Shown one piece after another: positions 47,707 through 61,208 of a DNA stretch of 64,000 nucleotides (the stretch's first letter is position 1; each line of letters opens with the position of its first letter). The stretch comes from Lepisosteus oculatus. Taxonomy: Eukaryota; Chordata; Actinopteri; Semionotiformes; Lepisosteidae. A model generated the notes under the pieces. That model saw only the letters and a program-made list of their open reading frames with translations. It ran no database searches and was not told the DNA's origin. Where the stretch lies: contig NC_090697.1 of NCBI RefSeq assembly GCF_040954835.1, positions 17,786,001-17,850,000 of the forward strand. The letters run 5' to 3'. A program made the position numbers and the translations under genes.

Positions 47707-48879
47707 CGCAGACTAGGATATTAGCTCATGAATTTTAAAAAGTGCTTGCATGAGTTTATACACTGACTTCTTAGGCATTTTTGCATGGCTAAGATCAACA
47801 TCACAGTACCTACTTTTAAGACTTGTATGGTAACTGAAAATCTTATCTCATTCTAAAACCATCTAAAGTTACTAAGGAAAAAATATTTAAGAGGCAAGAT
47901 AATGTATGACAAATAAAAGTAAGCTTATATTACGACAAGCTTTCAATTAACTCAAATGTTGATAGAGTTTCCGGGTACTGTCATACACAATACCTATAAA
48001 ATACAGCTAACCACTGTAAGCAATCTCTGGGGCCTGAAAAATGGGTAAGGCTACAAAATAAATTATTTTTTTTATTTTCAGGAAAAATACTTCTGCTTGT
48101 CATAAAAGTCTTTGAAGACATCTAAAATGTTGAATTTTCTATGTTTTAATAAACACAGGAACTATATTCTGAACCGGGTATTTAGCTGAATTAATATTCA
48201 GAAAGTATCATGGCTAAATATGTAAATAGGGCACAGTTAATTAATGAATTGGCTTCTAATTCTGTAAACTGAGCAAAGCCACCACCTTTTTGACTTAGTG
48301 CACGCGTTAGGCACCTTTGGAAGATGTCAGTTTTTCAGAGTTTTAATACTGCAGACAAAGCACTTTATCAAGTAAAAAGAGTATGTTGTTATTCTTTGTA
48401 TTTTCAAAAAGTCTGCTAAAAACAATTAGGCCAACAATCCATTCATCAACAATGGATTAAAAAACGTGTTCCATTTAATTCCAGTACATTCACTGTCTGC
48501 CAGTAATTGCCTGGTTTAAACAACATATACAAAACTAGTCTTGGCATAAATACAAGCCAATCACCAAAATCATCTTTGTGAAATGGAACTGAGAAGTTCA
48601 TTTTAAAGTGCCTTATAATAAAAAAACGGAGGTCTGGCAGAAAACTTTTGAGATCTTTTAACAGTGATCCATTCAGTGTTTACAAATCCAAATTTAGTTC
48701 TCTTGTCCCGCCAAAGTCTTCACGGTTCTGCTTAAACAAACTTGGGAAGACATGTTTGACATTTTCATACAAGAAAAAAAAAAACCCTCCTCACAGTGAC
48801 CTGGGAGGTCACACGTGTATCTATTTTGAGACTGGTCCTCTCCTATTTTTTTTTTGAAAAACAGAAACTGAACACAAGC

Positions 48880-49330
48880 TTTCTAGTAGTGCGCACCCCC
48901 AAAACCCACCTCCCACGGCTGAGCCCTGCGCACCCCACCCACTGTTCTGGGAGGAGGCCGAGAGCCTGGCCCGGTTCCAGCAGATGAGTCACCCGCAGTC
49001 AGGAGCGCCCTTTTGAAGTCCCTCCTGAAAAGAGCCAGTTGGTCCGCATTCCCTCCACCGCCCCCAGCACCGCGCTGCAGGAAGAGGATATGCTCCCAGC
49101 GCCACATGCTGCCCTGAGATAAGGCTCCTTGAGAGAGTCGGACTCGCGACTATCAGCTCTTCCTGCCTCGCTCTCCTGGCAGTGGGAGCCCGGCTGCGCG
49201 GTGTTGCTGCGGCAGGGAGCTCTTGGGACACTTTGAGAAAAAACACACACAGGGGAGCAAGGAGAGGGGGGCTCAGAGGGAATCGAGCTTTAGCACGAGC
49301 CCAGACCCCTTCCCACCAAACGCCCTGCAT
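48880..49330. promoter_or_regulatory. GC-rich, CpG-containing patch inside the PINX1 intron
   Basis: A sharp rise in GC with many CpGs (for example CACCGCGCTGCAGG near 49068 and GGCTGCGCGGTGTTGCTGCG near 49192) in an AT-rich intron. An AP-1-like TGAGTCA lies near 48985. Overlapping open frames on both strands follow from the base composition. It could be an internal promoter, an enhancer or an older GC-rich insertion. Confidence 0.35.
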
Positions 49331-52300
49331 CCAAGTGCCATGTAAAAGAAACATGGGCATTCCTGATGACTCATTGGATGAGGATTTTAGAGTGCATCGG
49401 TCTGACAGTGTTTTAAAGAACAAACACGCTACTCATTGTCTTTCACACACAGCCAGTTCAAAAGAATATCGTTTTTATCCAAAATGTTGATAGTATTTAT
49501 ATTTAAACCCCTGAAAGCCAACATTGTGAACCCTTTTAACACAGTGAAAGTTTTTATACCTGAGCTGCACAACAGAGCGGAGGGGTCTTGATAGTGCTAG
49601 GACATATTTCATATCAGTTCCACAAAGTTCACTCAAGGTGGTCAACATCTGATAATTCAAGATCAACTTAAAAGTTTTAGATTGTCAAGATTCAAGTGCA
49701 ATCATAACATGCACAGATACTAGCTAGCTCCTGAGGAATTCAGTTCAACCATCTGAACTAGATTTGTCAAGTAGCCTCCTCTCATTTGCAACAGTTCTTA
49801 TATTTTCTCATATTAAAAACTTGGTAAGCTGTTGGTTTTAGTAAGCTTTACACGCCCAAGTGACTATATTGTGCAGATTGTGAATACTACCCACAAAATG
49901 ATGTACTAAATCCATAAACAGCACTTATTCAACATTTATGAATAAACAGTCTTCCATTCCTCCCTTAGAGACACCTCCTTCATGATACCATAATGCACAT
50001 ACTTCATAAATACTAGGTCATAACCACAGACAGTATAAGTTTGTTTCAGTTTTCAAGACCAGAACCATAGAAGAGAGAGACCAGATTAATTCCTGCAATA
50101 GAACAACATATAAGAAACAAACCTGCAGAGAATCTTTAGCCAGGCAGATAAACCAGAATTGAGCTTAAATAATGTTGGAATTCCCAAAGCAGGCACGTTT
50201 TAAGCAAATCTCCTTAACTACTCAAAAACACAATTTTTTACTACTGTGGATGCTCAAACTAGAATTTCTGAGGCAGATTTTAAAAACAGACCATCAACTT
50301 ACTGAATGTGGTAGTTTAAAGTTTGAATGTGAAGTGTTAATATCAAAGCTCCAACAACTACCAATTTCAAAAAAAGGAAAACGGTATGTAAAACATTCAT
50401 AAAAGGACAATGTGTTTTAACAGCCAGTGAAGAGAATACCCCAAATTCAGTGCCAGACTCAGGAATTCAGTCCGGTCAGGAAAATGGTGTGGCAATTTGC
50501 TGACACAAGCTTCAGGGACCACTCCTCCTGGTTTATTTTCCTTATCAGCACAACATTCCTGGAACTTTTCACACAGCCGTTCAGAAAAAAATAAACCATG
50601 AAATCCCTTTGAGAAAAGTCAAACGATTGTCAGTTTTTGCAGCACTAGTCTCTGGGTGCTTCCGACAGCAATATTTACCAAGGTGCCAAGGGTGTGTCTC
50701 CTCAGGCTGGAGCTGAATAAAGGATGTAGCCAAAGTAAATCCAGAGCCCATCTAAGCAAATTCAAATTATTGCAAGACCTTATGTGTGAGCACAAAATGC
50801 GCCTGTGCTATAGAGTTTAGTCTTAGGATCCCCTGAATTAAAATCAACAAGGTTGGGTTAAGCTTTTTTTAGCCTCCTAGGTATCAAAATTAAATTCACA
50901 TTGGAAAAAACCCATGTTTTACACACTCTGTGGTCTGAAAATAGTATGAGAAATCAAACTGTCCCTCTTTGCTCTATAAGCATTATTTTAAAGACAGCAA
51001 AGTTCAATTAATTCTATGAAACAAACCTTAAATAAATGCTATGCTCAATTTTTAACTCCCCTTGCAACTACACTCTTAAATGAAAATGAAAATATTAGAA
51101 ATACAATCTCCTTGGGCCCACAATGCTAATCACAGACACTGAACATCAAGAAACAAAAAAGTTTATTTCAATAATTACAGATTTCTAAAGAGTTACACTT
51201 TTTTTTTAAATACCCTGGGTCTAAAAAGGAGTGAGATTTCTTGAAATCATTTCAGCCACTTGCTAGGATGGTTGTGTTGTTTGATGAATGCAAAACAGAC
51301 ACTGCAATTAGTTCTACAAATTATCATGGTTTGTAAATTATAGCAGAATAGTTCAAGATAGAGAGTGTGAAAATGACCATAAATATTAAACTCCTGCACA
51401 GGCAGAATGATGATCTCCATCAGAACATAATGCAGAAAACCAAGTTCTCTGACACTGGAGTTTTTGCACCTTTGTGGGCTGGTCTTGTGTTACATTAACA
51501 TATCTAATTCAATACTACTCCTTATAACACAACACAAACTAAACCTTCACATTTTTCATACAAGATCCCTACAGAAGTACATATGCAAGAAAATGATACA
51601 GAACATAAACATGCATTTGAAGAAGGCGGCACTGGGCATACAAATGTATCTGTGTGGATAAAAACCTCAGATTTCACATCCACACCTTACATGGAAGACA
51701 GTTTTCTTCATTAGGAACCACTATAGGGCTGTTAAATCTAATTTGATAAATTAAGAAAACTTATATCTTTATTAAAAACCCTAAATAAATTACAAAGTAC
51801 ATAAAAATGTCAATGTGATGAATGACAAAGAAGTACATCTTGCTCTTTAATTACAGAATGCTTTCCTATTTCCCTGTGCCCCAGATTTTTTTATCTGAGA
51901 AGCCAAGAGCCAAAACCACCTCTTGAATTACAAAACTGCTGATCTGGAAACAAGCAAACAGCCAAAATATTTCGGAGGAACAGAAAGACTATTTATCTAT
52001 TTATTCAGGTCAACACTTAGTCCTTCCTGTTTGGCTCAGAGAGGGACGGAATGCAAAATCCACCAGGGGCTGGAGCTCTGTGCATACCCCCTGATCGTCA
52101 TCAAAGAACGCACAACGGAAAACTGTAAAAATAAAAGCCCCATTCCCCTCACAACTTGTTTGAACCCCCAAATTACCCCTCCTCCCCAAATTCCGTACAT
52201 TAAAAGAAACAGACTTCAGCTTTACGCCAACTCAGAGCTTCAATTAAGAACCCATGAGGTGACAACTGATCTCCAAAGTGAAGGAACAGAGGAGAACTTG

Positions 52301-53529
52301 GTACTGACTTGTGTAAACTACACTAACCACATACAGTTAAACCCTTTAATTCTTTCAATACACTGAAAATCCATAGTTTAGGGATGAAACCCCAGGGGTT
52401 GTGCTTCTTTGTTTTAGATTTAAATTGTTTTTTCAACTCAAATTTGAAAAAGGGTACGATTTGATACTTAAGTGCAATAATAGTATCTTTACCAGAAGGA
52501 GCAAGTATTTGGAAGATCAAATGGCTCTAAGACATGTTATAACCAGAGGATTTTATTGTCCCTGCATAAAATATAACTACCATTGGAAATAATTATAAGC
52601 CCACCTTTAAACACCCTTCTACATCCCATCTCTTTCTGTACTCTTCTCTAATACTTGTTCCTCTCTTTGCCCAAGCTGTTGTGTGCATTCCCTCACCGCC
52701 TGTGCCCAGTACTTCTCCTCCCAGCAGCTCCCCCTAAATGACATGACATCCCAGCCTGTCACCACCTCATGCTGCCCGTTCAAAATTTCACTTGTAGATC
52801 GTACAAGCTTCTCCTGCCTCACGCCTACTGGCTGAAGTCCCGTATTGCTCAACACCAGCGTTGTCTTTCTCTGCACTGTTTACTTTACCTCTGCATTGTT
52901 TTGTGCCATTTACACTCCACTACCGCACTCTATAATCTACATTTCTCTTAATGAGCCTATGCATCCTGATGCTCTTTCTGCGTCTTATCCTGCATCAACT
53001 GTATTGCACTTTGAAAATCTTAACCCCTGCATGACAACACGAAACAAATGTCAGCCAGATGAATAACTAATTGGCTTCAAACAGACTAAAATGTATGACA
53101 GAGTATCTCACAGGTGTGATGGGGATTTTAAATTGTTTTCCAGATCGATTTTGTCCATAAAGTTAGTCAGTTCTAACTGTGGGGAAAAAAAAAAAAACAT
53201 TGGTCTTCTGTTATAATCAGTTAACATCCACAAAATTACCTTCCAGTTAAGACTAGTTTATCATCACAAAAGTGGTTCTTCAGAGATGTCAATTAAAAGA
53301 TTAACATTTTTTTTTCCTGAAACCAGCCTATTCAGTCTCTGCGACCAACAATTATTAGTTCAACCTTTGTGTCATGACCTATCACTTATTTATTACAAGA
53401 GATAAATGTGAAATAAGAATCTGGGGACATAGGAACAAAAGTTAGTTGATCGGTCTTTGATTTTCAAAGGTCAATAAATATCAAGAAGCCCCAAACCCCA
53501 GACTCCATTGAAACTAATTGGTCTCTGCC

Positions 53530-53890
53530 TCCCCAGGGCTGAACGATGGCTGTGCTGTGGACTAAAATCAAAAAAGCAGCGAATGCCAAATCACATTATA
53601 AGGTTTATTTGCCAATATTGCTAACCTTGTTAATTGTGAAGCCATGCCCTCATTGTCCTGCCACTTTAATAAATTTGGCCGCAGAGGAACATTATAGATC
53701 AAACTCAGGTTACGAAGATAACCTTCCCAGATGAGCCCAATTAACAATGTACTCTGATTCTTCATGCAGGAGTGCAGCGGACAGGTGGGAATTTACATTA
53801 GTTATATGGAAACAACGAAAAAAGGCATTTCGTTGCCAAGGAAATTACTCCGGTTAAATCAAAGCTGGAGTTTACTTGAATTTTCAGAAG
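53530..53890. promoter_or_regulatory. Candidate conserved non-coding element
   Basis: About 360 bases of balanced composition without simple repeats, packed with homeodomain-type TAAT/ATTA cores and text such as GGTTTATTTGCCAATATTGC and CTTTAATAAATTTGGCCGC. The texture resembles developmental enhancers. This is an impression from composition only; alignment with other vertebrates would decide. Confidence 0.25.
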
Positions 53891-56800
53891 TTCCCCATTA
53901 ATGTTAATAAAATTATGACAGCAGCACTGATTGACATATAGGATTATTAAGAGTCACAAACTTTTAGTCACAAACCATGGACAGAAAATATTTTTTTCTG
54001 AAATATTTTTGTACAAAGGGAAAAAATAATACCAACTTTTTTAAAAGTGCAAGCTACCAGATGTTTTCACTAGCATCTTCAAACATAACTGAATGACCAT
54101 TTATGGATAATAAAATACAGAAGATCACCAACAATATATGTCAACAGCTGTAGCCTTTTCATACTTATTATTGAGAAGTGAACAAATTATGACAAATTTC
54201 TTCTGAAAACACATAATGCTACAAATAAATGGTACCATTTTTTGTCTTCTCTTTATGAGAAGATCAGATGTTCAGAAGAAAGAACTGAAGAACAATATCT
54301 CTCTTGACTGACAGAAAATGAATTCAGCCTTGATCACTATAAATGCTGACAGAACGCAAGTTGTATGCACAATTACAGTAGATATCCCTAAAAAACATGA
54401 TGCACATCAATCCCTGAAGTGCATCAATAATTTATTTTAAAATAAAGACTAAAAAAAATTAAAAATAATTGTGCTTACATAATACTGGAATGGATACTGC
54501 AGTTTAGCTTTTTAAACTCTGTAGTTTATTTTAAATTCACATTTAAACTAAAGGCATTACATTCCCAAAACTGACTACTGCTATTTCATGTTTACACCCC
54601 TGAGTATATAGATAATATAGAATATATACACTTTTTCCCCCATAGGGAAAATAAATACGTAGGGAAATGTTATAATGCTCATGCAATTAAACAGTAAAAA
54701 TCAGTTTAAAAATATGTTCACCTTAGATGCACATTATAAAGAAAATTCCTCACTGATAGACTTTGAAGTCCTGTGCATCAGTGGTTTCCAGATGTCATGG
54801 AGTCAGAATGGTAGTTATGGTTTAGCATCTGATATAATCACTTTTTTTTAGCTGAATTAAGTAATGCAGGCACTGAGAAAAAGAGGTTAATCTGAGTCTC
54901 CTAATGGATTCTCGGCATGGCCAGTGACTCAGAGAAACCAGAGCACAAACTACCGTAGCACCTCCTGAGCCAGCCCTTGTGCTCCCCTCACGATTAAGAC
55001 AGACTCCAGCTGGAATCCAGAAAACCCTTACCTGGGTGAGCCCTTCAAATCTGGTAGGCCTAAGTGTGAGAAATATTTTATCAGCTGTAACGAGAGTTGA
55101 AATGTTCATCGCTCAAGAACAACAGGGTTTTATTCCTCCATAGTGAGGTGGTTTACAGCCAGCTGGAGCGGGAGCTGCAACTGTCACTGTAGCATAGAAG
55201 GTGCTCAGTGCCATCTCCATCCCCAGTCTGTCCTCTGCTTGCAATACCAACATAATTTTAGAATTGTGGCTTTTACATGTGTGCATTGCAGTCTTCATGT
55301 TTTTTTCTGAAGACAAGCAAGCATGAACAACAACTGGGTGTACTAGCATACTAACTTGGGGCTGTAAATTAGTTCATTAATTGCACAATTTCCAAAAACA
55401 AACAACCTGGGGATCCATTTGCATATCTTTATAAAAATAAAAACAAAAAAACTCAGTAAATTCAAATGGATTTACATTTTCTTCCCAGAGGCTTCCCGTC
55501 AAATGGTTACAACTTTTTTTATTGCAATATATCAGTTTGAAGAACTATGATTAACTACAGCCCTGAGCAACCAACAGCAAAGAACTGCAAATCTTCGGGC
55601 AGTTAACTGCACCCACTAGTAATTACATTGCACAACATTCCTGCTGCAGTCTGTAACTAAGATACACTGATTCTGCAGTCATCACAGCCCACAGAAACTG
55701 ACCAGTGGAGGTCTGCGATAATCTCTACGTGTCAGAGAGCTGGCAGGCTGCGAAGGCTGATGAACGAATGACGAACGGAATGTCACTGGCGGTTTTTTGT
55801 TTCAGCGGCGGCAACAGTTCTGTCAACAGATTCCTTCAAGAGGCAGCAATCTGGTCTGGCAATTAGCTGCTATCGGAGATCAAATTAGGTCTGGCTTCAT
55901 CATAAACATCTCATTCAGCAGGAACCTGCCCCAGGCTCTCCCAACAACCACTTAAACTATTGAGCTAAAATGTTTTGTCACACAAACTAACATTTTATCT
56001 ATTTATATTGGAAAGCGAAACAGGGGGACGGAATAAACCCTGACAAATTGTAGGAAAGAAATGAGGAAAGTGCTGCCCAGTTGCAGTTAACCAAGCGCAC
56101 AGCTAATGGTCACAATGCTAATGCTCTAAAATATGAGCACTCCAGCCATACTGTACCTTGCCACTAGTTTTTCCATTGCCTGAATTACAGGTCGTTATCT
56201 GGTGTGTTTTGCTGAGTGTTTTATTCACTATCAGCATCTGTTTGCAGGTTTTGAGCAAACATATTTTGACAAAGAATCTGCCTTTTTTAAAAAAAAACTG
56301 AAAAACTTTATTATATTTTAGATAATTAGTTCAATTTTTCAATTTGCAAAACCTTCCACAGGTCTACTCTGCTTATAGGAAGTCCAAGGGAAGGGGCAAG
56401 TTCTGTCTTATAATATTGGTAAAGCTTAGTGGGAGACTTAAAATAAATACCAGCAAACCTACCTTTTATTCTGAACTTCTATAATTAGCTACAAGGAAGC
56501 TTGGGCTGAGCACTGTAGGGTAAGCAAATAGAGAAGAGATCCTGTCTAGGCACCGACACACGGACAGCCCGGCACGCAGCCACTTTCATCTCTTGGTACC
56601 CCCACCCCAACTTGACAGCCGGCTCTCAGAAGGATAGTAAGTGGAAAATAAGATGTTGCATCCTGTTGAAATCACTTCAGAAAAATGGAGACTAAAAAGT
56701 TAACCCTTGCAGGACAAGAGACTCTTGAACCAAACTGAGGTATTTTTTCCTACATCATTCTAACGCAAATGATGGAACAGGCCTTTCAGCTCTTATGCTT

Positions 56801-57489
56801 ACACTAGAGCACGATTTTGTTGAACGGCTGCTTCAGCAAGATGCAACAAGGCCTTCAGTTAAAAACTTTATATGATATAGAAAAAATGGAGTCTGATAGA
56901 TTCCCTGGGAGTTTCATATACAAAGTCCAGTTAACATGTTTTCCCAAAAAAAACTAAATATTTCCACCAAAAATGATATTAAAAACTCCTTTGCGCTTTG
57001 TATTTTTTCAATACGACTTCAAGGCCAAAAAACAGCTGCTTTTCTTTTGTATATCTCTGGCTTTATAGAGTTCATCCTATAAGAGATTAATACATGAAAG
57101 AAGCAGTAACGCATTTTGAAGAACATCCTGTTTCTCTTTGTTCTGTGAAGAATCTACAAAACCTAGATGCATGCTTTGTTTCATTTTTCTCCATTTACTA
57201 CTCGTCGAAACCTTAGCCTTAATGTATGAAAAAAAAACATTTTTGAGGTAGCAGAAGCAGGAGATGAATTCCGATCCTTTTAGTTCTACTGTTTCAAACC
57301 AGCCTAGATTTCTAAATACTCTATGATCCCCTCAGTCCCCTGGTACAACGTAGCACGGGCAAACGGAATGGGGAGTTCACAAGTGGGACTGAGGTCTGCT
57401 TGCTAACAAGAACAAGGAAAAAGGTCTCCTGGCATCTGCTAATACAAGGTTGCAGCACATACTAAGCTGATGAATGAATGGAGCAAATG

Positions 57490-57865
57490 CAGGAAACTAC
57501 TGCCCAAGCACAAGAGCTGAGGTGTGCAGATTATCACATGGAGTCGGTCTCACTGCAGCCACTGACACCTGCACCTCAGTGCGACACGCACAGCTTCACG
57601 CCGCTCCTCCCACAGTGCCCGGAGTCCGCGCTGGGAACGCGCTTCGCCCGGCTGCCAGATGACAGATAAAACAGACTACAGGCCTGTCTTCCCTCCACCA
57701 ATCCGCAGCGGGAACCCTGGGGGAGCACCCACAGATGTGCGATTCTTCACACACAGCACGAGTGGGCACAAGCGCCTCCCACGGGCGCTGCCCGCTGCCC
57801 CTGGCCTTTGTGCTCCGGCCAAGAGTAGGAGTGAGAGAGGTGACAGGGTCACATCAACACGCACT
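57490..57865. other. GC-rich patch in the PINX1 intron
   Basis: GC-rich with clustered CpGs (CGGAGTCCGCGCTGGGAACG near 57619, CGCTTCGCCCGGC), producing overlapping short frames on both strands. None looks like a known protein. Origin unclear. Confidence 0.3.
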
Positions 57866-60800
57866 CCTCACTCTCTTATCAGCATTATGGCCTACTGCTA
57901 AATATTTGACCTGGCATACATTTTAAATTCACATGATCTATTATTTAAACTGATGGCGGGTGTGTGGAGCACAAAGCGTGCTACAAGAAACTCTACATTA
58001 CAGGCACATTTACTCAATTCATTTCGCAATGCAAGGGGAAATACTTTTGTAAGGAGCTGGTGAAAATACTTCCTCACATGATATGTGTATCTATAGGATA
58101 TGCAGCCATGCTTCTATCTCGGGAGTGGAAGGTCCAGGATGGGCGTGAGAGGGCAGGAATGCTCTCCACTGCAGGGCCCCAGTGGAAGGGGTAATTTCGA
58201 ATAGCCACCCAAACTTCATTCGTGGTGGGATGAAAATGGGGGAATCCAACAAAAAGTCAGCCAGAATCAGGGAGAGCACGCACACACGCACTCGGGGAGA
58301 AAGTCCACAGAAACAGACAACTCAAGCCACAATCAAAACCAGAACTCCGAAGCCATAGGGTAGCAAAGGCTACCACTGTGCGCCCCCCCCATGATGCATA
58401 GCTCGAACGGAGCTCACAGATTTCTATTTGCCCATATGTTTCAAATGGTGTCTGAAATGTAAAAGCTTCATACATCCACTGCATCAGCCGTCATTATCTG
58501 CAGTGCCCCCAACGTCCTGATAACAACATGCACTGCACAGCACAGGGCAGTGCAGGTCGCAGGATGGACACTTCCTGGAAGACATCCTGACTTGGTAAAA
58601 ACTTGCAGTAAATACAGATATCAATCACCGTTCCTAAGAGGAGGAGTTCAGTCTTGAAGAGCAAAGGGATGTGTGTGCGAAAGGCACCAAGGAAATGTGC
58701 AATGTGAGGAACAAGATGGGGCCTGCCCGTTTCATCTTTAAGTGACCTTTAATAAGAAAAGAGATCCCGGGAAGCAGTCAACAACCAGACTGTGTGTGTA
58801 ATTAATGTCTACTGATTTCATACTTCAGGCTACGGAACGGCATTAACTTTTAAACACCATGGAATTAAAGGACTTAAGAGGTATGAGTAACAGAGTGCAC
58901 AAATACAGAAGTTGCAGGAATACATAAGTTATCACATATGCCTGAAAAAAAAAAAGAGACATAAGAAACGAGAACAGTCCATAAAAACTGATAGGAGATC
59001 CAGAACTACAGCAATTACACTACCGTATTTAACTGAATTTCATTTTTCAACCCAAATTCAACTATACAGATGACTTCATGCAAAACCAAAAAGATTTAAA
59101 TTTTTGGCCAGTATGTGAAAAGGGGTGAATCAGCTGTCACATACCAAGACTTAAAAAAAAAAATCTAACATTGTTTTGTTTTAAATCAACCTTTTCACTC
59201 AAAGAAAAGGTTATTTGTCCTCCTCCAAACCTTTGGCCTTTTCATGTTTTATTCAAAAGAGCCACAATCATACAATACATGAATTACTGCACTACTTTAC
59301 TATTATGCCATAATTTTTCCTCATTTATAAATACAACTCACATTTATGTTATTTTCTGCTAAACCTACAAACCACGAAATGACTTGACAGCTAAGTGAAA
59401 TACATTTAATTTGCATAACCTTATCTTTTAAAGTATCTAGAACAAAAGAAAGACCACATTTTTTTCTCAAGTTTCAAATTTAGAATAAAAAGTATCAATT
59501 TGAGGTCAATTTCCCTTTATGCATAAACACCCACCTAATGACAGCAGAAAAGTTCTAACACATTAATACAATGAACACAGAGATTTTGTTGAAGCTTTGA
59601 GAAGCTAAGATCATCTTCAAAAGCAGGACAGATAGTAAATTATTTCATTATGGTAACAGTTCTTTTCCAGACTTGTTGGTGAACGGATTATAACCTTTCC
59701 TGAAATCTGCAGGGGCTGATAGATGCCTTTTGTGCCAGAGCCTGATGAACAACGAAACAAACGAGCTAGACAGTTTTAAAACCTCAAACTGATAAACAGT
59801 TTCATCAACACGGAGTTCGGTCATGAATCATATGCTAGAAAGGAATGGTTTTCAGTAAACCAGGACTTTCACAAAGTCCACCCAGCACAGTGAAGACTGC
59901 TAGCTTGCAAAAATATTGCAGCAAGCTCACTTTAATTTCATGCAAAATCATATGGAAACTGTATTCTTCAATGACCGAACTCAGCCAGAAGTTGAGTGAT
60001 GAAAACTAAAACTGTCACCCATATCAATCGCTTTCAAGTAGCTTAAGGATCTCATGCCCTCAAGGGACTTAGGAGTGATTCACACAGGCAAAAGGGAGAG
60101 GAAACACAAGGTTTTATTAGTGCCTTAAGTAGCACTATATTAGAGGATATTTCTATCTACACTACTACTGCATTTTAAAGTCTGGTATTTGACAAGGGTT
60201 AAGATATCATTTCTGCGGCTTTATTCACTAAAAGGGCTCATTCAGAGAACAGGCTGAACTCTGTAGACCAGAAGCCAGCTATGACAAGTCAAGGCTATGA
60301 CATGAGCAGACCTGGATTTCACAAATACTGGCAGACAACTGGCTAAGCCAGCCAGTGTTTCCTCAGCACCTTGCAGTGGTATCAGTGAGAATCCCCCCCA
60401 GATTCATTCCTCCAAAGAAAACGTAACCTTACAGTTGAAAAATCCTCACAAGTAATATGTTGTGCAGAAAACTACGCACAGTCCTCTTTCCTCCCATACT
60501 GATTTAACAGCCACAGCAGTAACATCATGCCAAAGCGAGCAGCAAAAAGAGTGGGTAAATCAGTGAAATGTTTCACTATTTGTCCTTGACAGAACTGCGG
60601 ACACAGATCCACCTATACCGGTTCATTACAAACATCATAGCGAAACAGAAAATTCAGATAGAATCTGACGTTAATTATAGCTCTCTACAGCTTAAGCTTC
60701 CCACGAAAGAGGTGGCACAATTTGCTGACAAGTTCAAGGAATTTGTTACTTTATCACACTGCATTCCAGCAGTAATACACAGCACATTCAGCGTGCTTAA

Positions 60801-61193
60801 GGGACAAGAACTGAAAAACATGTCAAAGGAAAAAAGCCCAAAACTTCACCTCTTTGCACACTGCAACATTTCTGTGAGAAATCGAAAATCAAAAATACTT
60901 AATATCTTGGCATTTTATGGGATCTTGAGCAACAAAAATTTTGAAAGGGGCAAACCATTTAAATTTGGATATTTAATTTGCGGTTTATATTATTCTTGAT
61001 GAAAAAACAAAAACAAATTTACATTAAAAAGGATGTACAAGATGGGTGAGATAATTTTAAGAACTGGGTAGCCTGTAGTGTGAATACACCACTGCAATGT
61101 ATTTTTTTTCATTAAAGCAGACAACTAGGCATTAATTTTGCAAAAGCCAAAAAAAAAGAAAACTGTTGTAAAATGGGATTAAAAAGCACTCCA

Positions 61194-61208
61194 CCCCCCC
61201 CCCCCCCC
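61194..61208. repeat. C15 homopolymer
   Basis: Fifteen uninterrupted C residues after CCA. Prone to polymerase slippage and sequencing error, so true length is uncertain. Confidence 0.9.

Noticed and set aside
49000..49490. Overlapping frames of 83-144 codons on both strands
   Set aside because: Consequence of local high GC; no domain, splice framework or family match.
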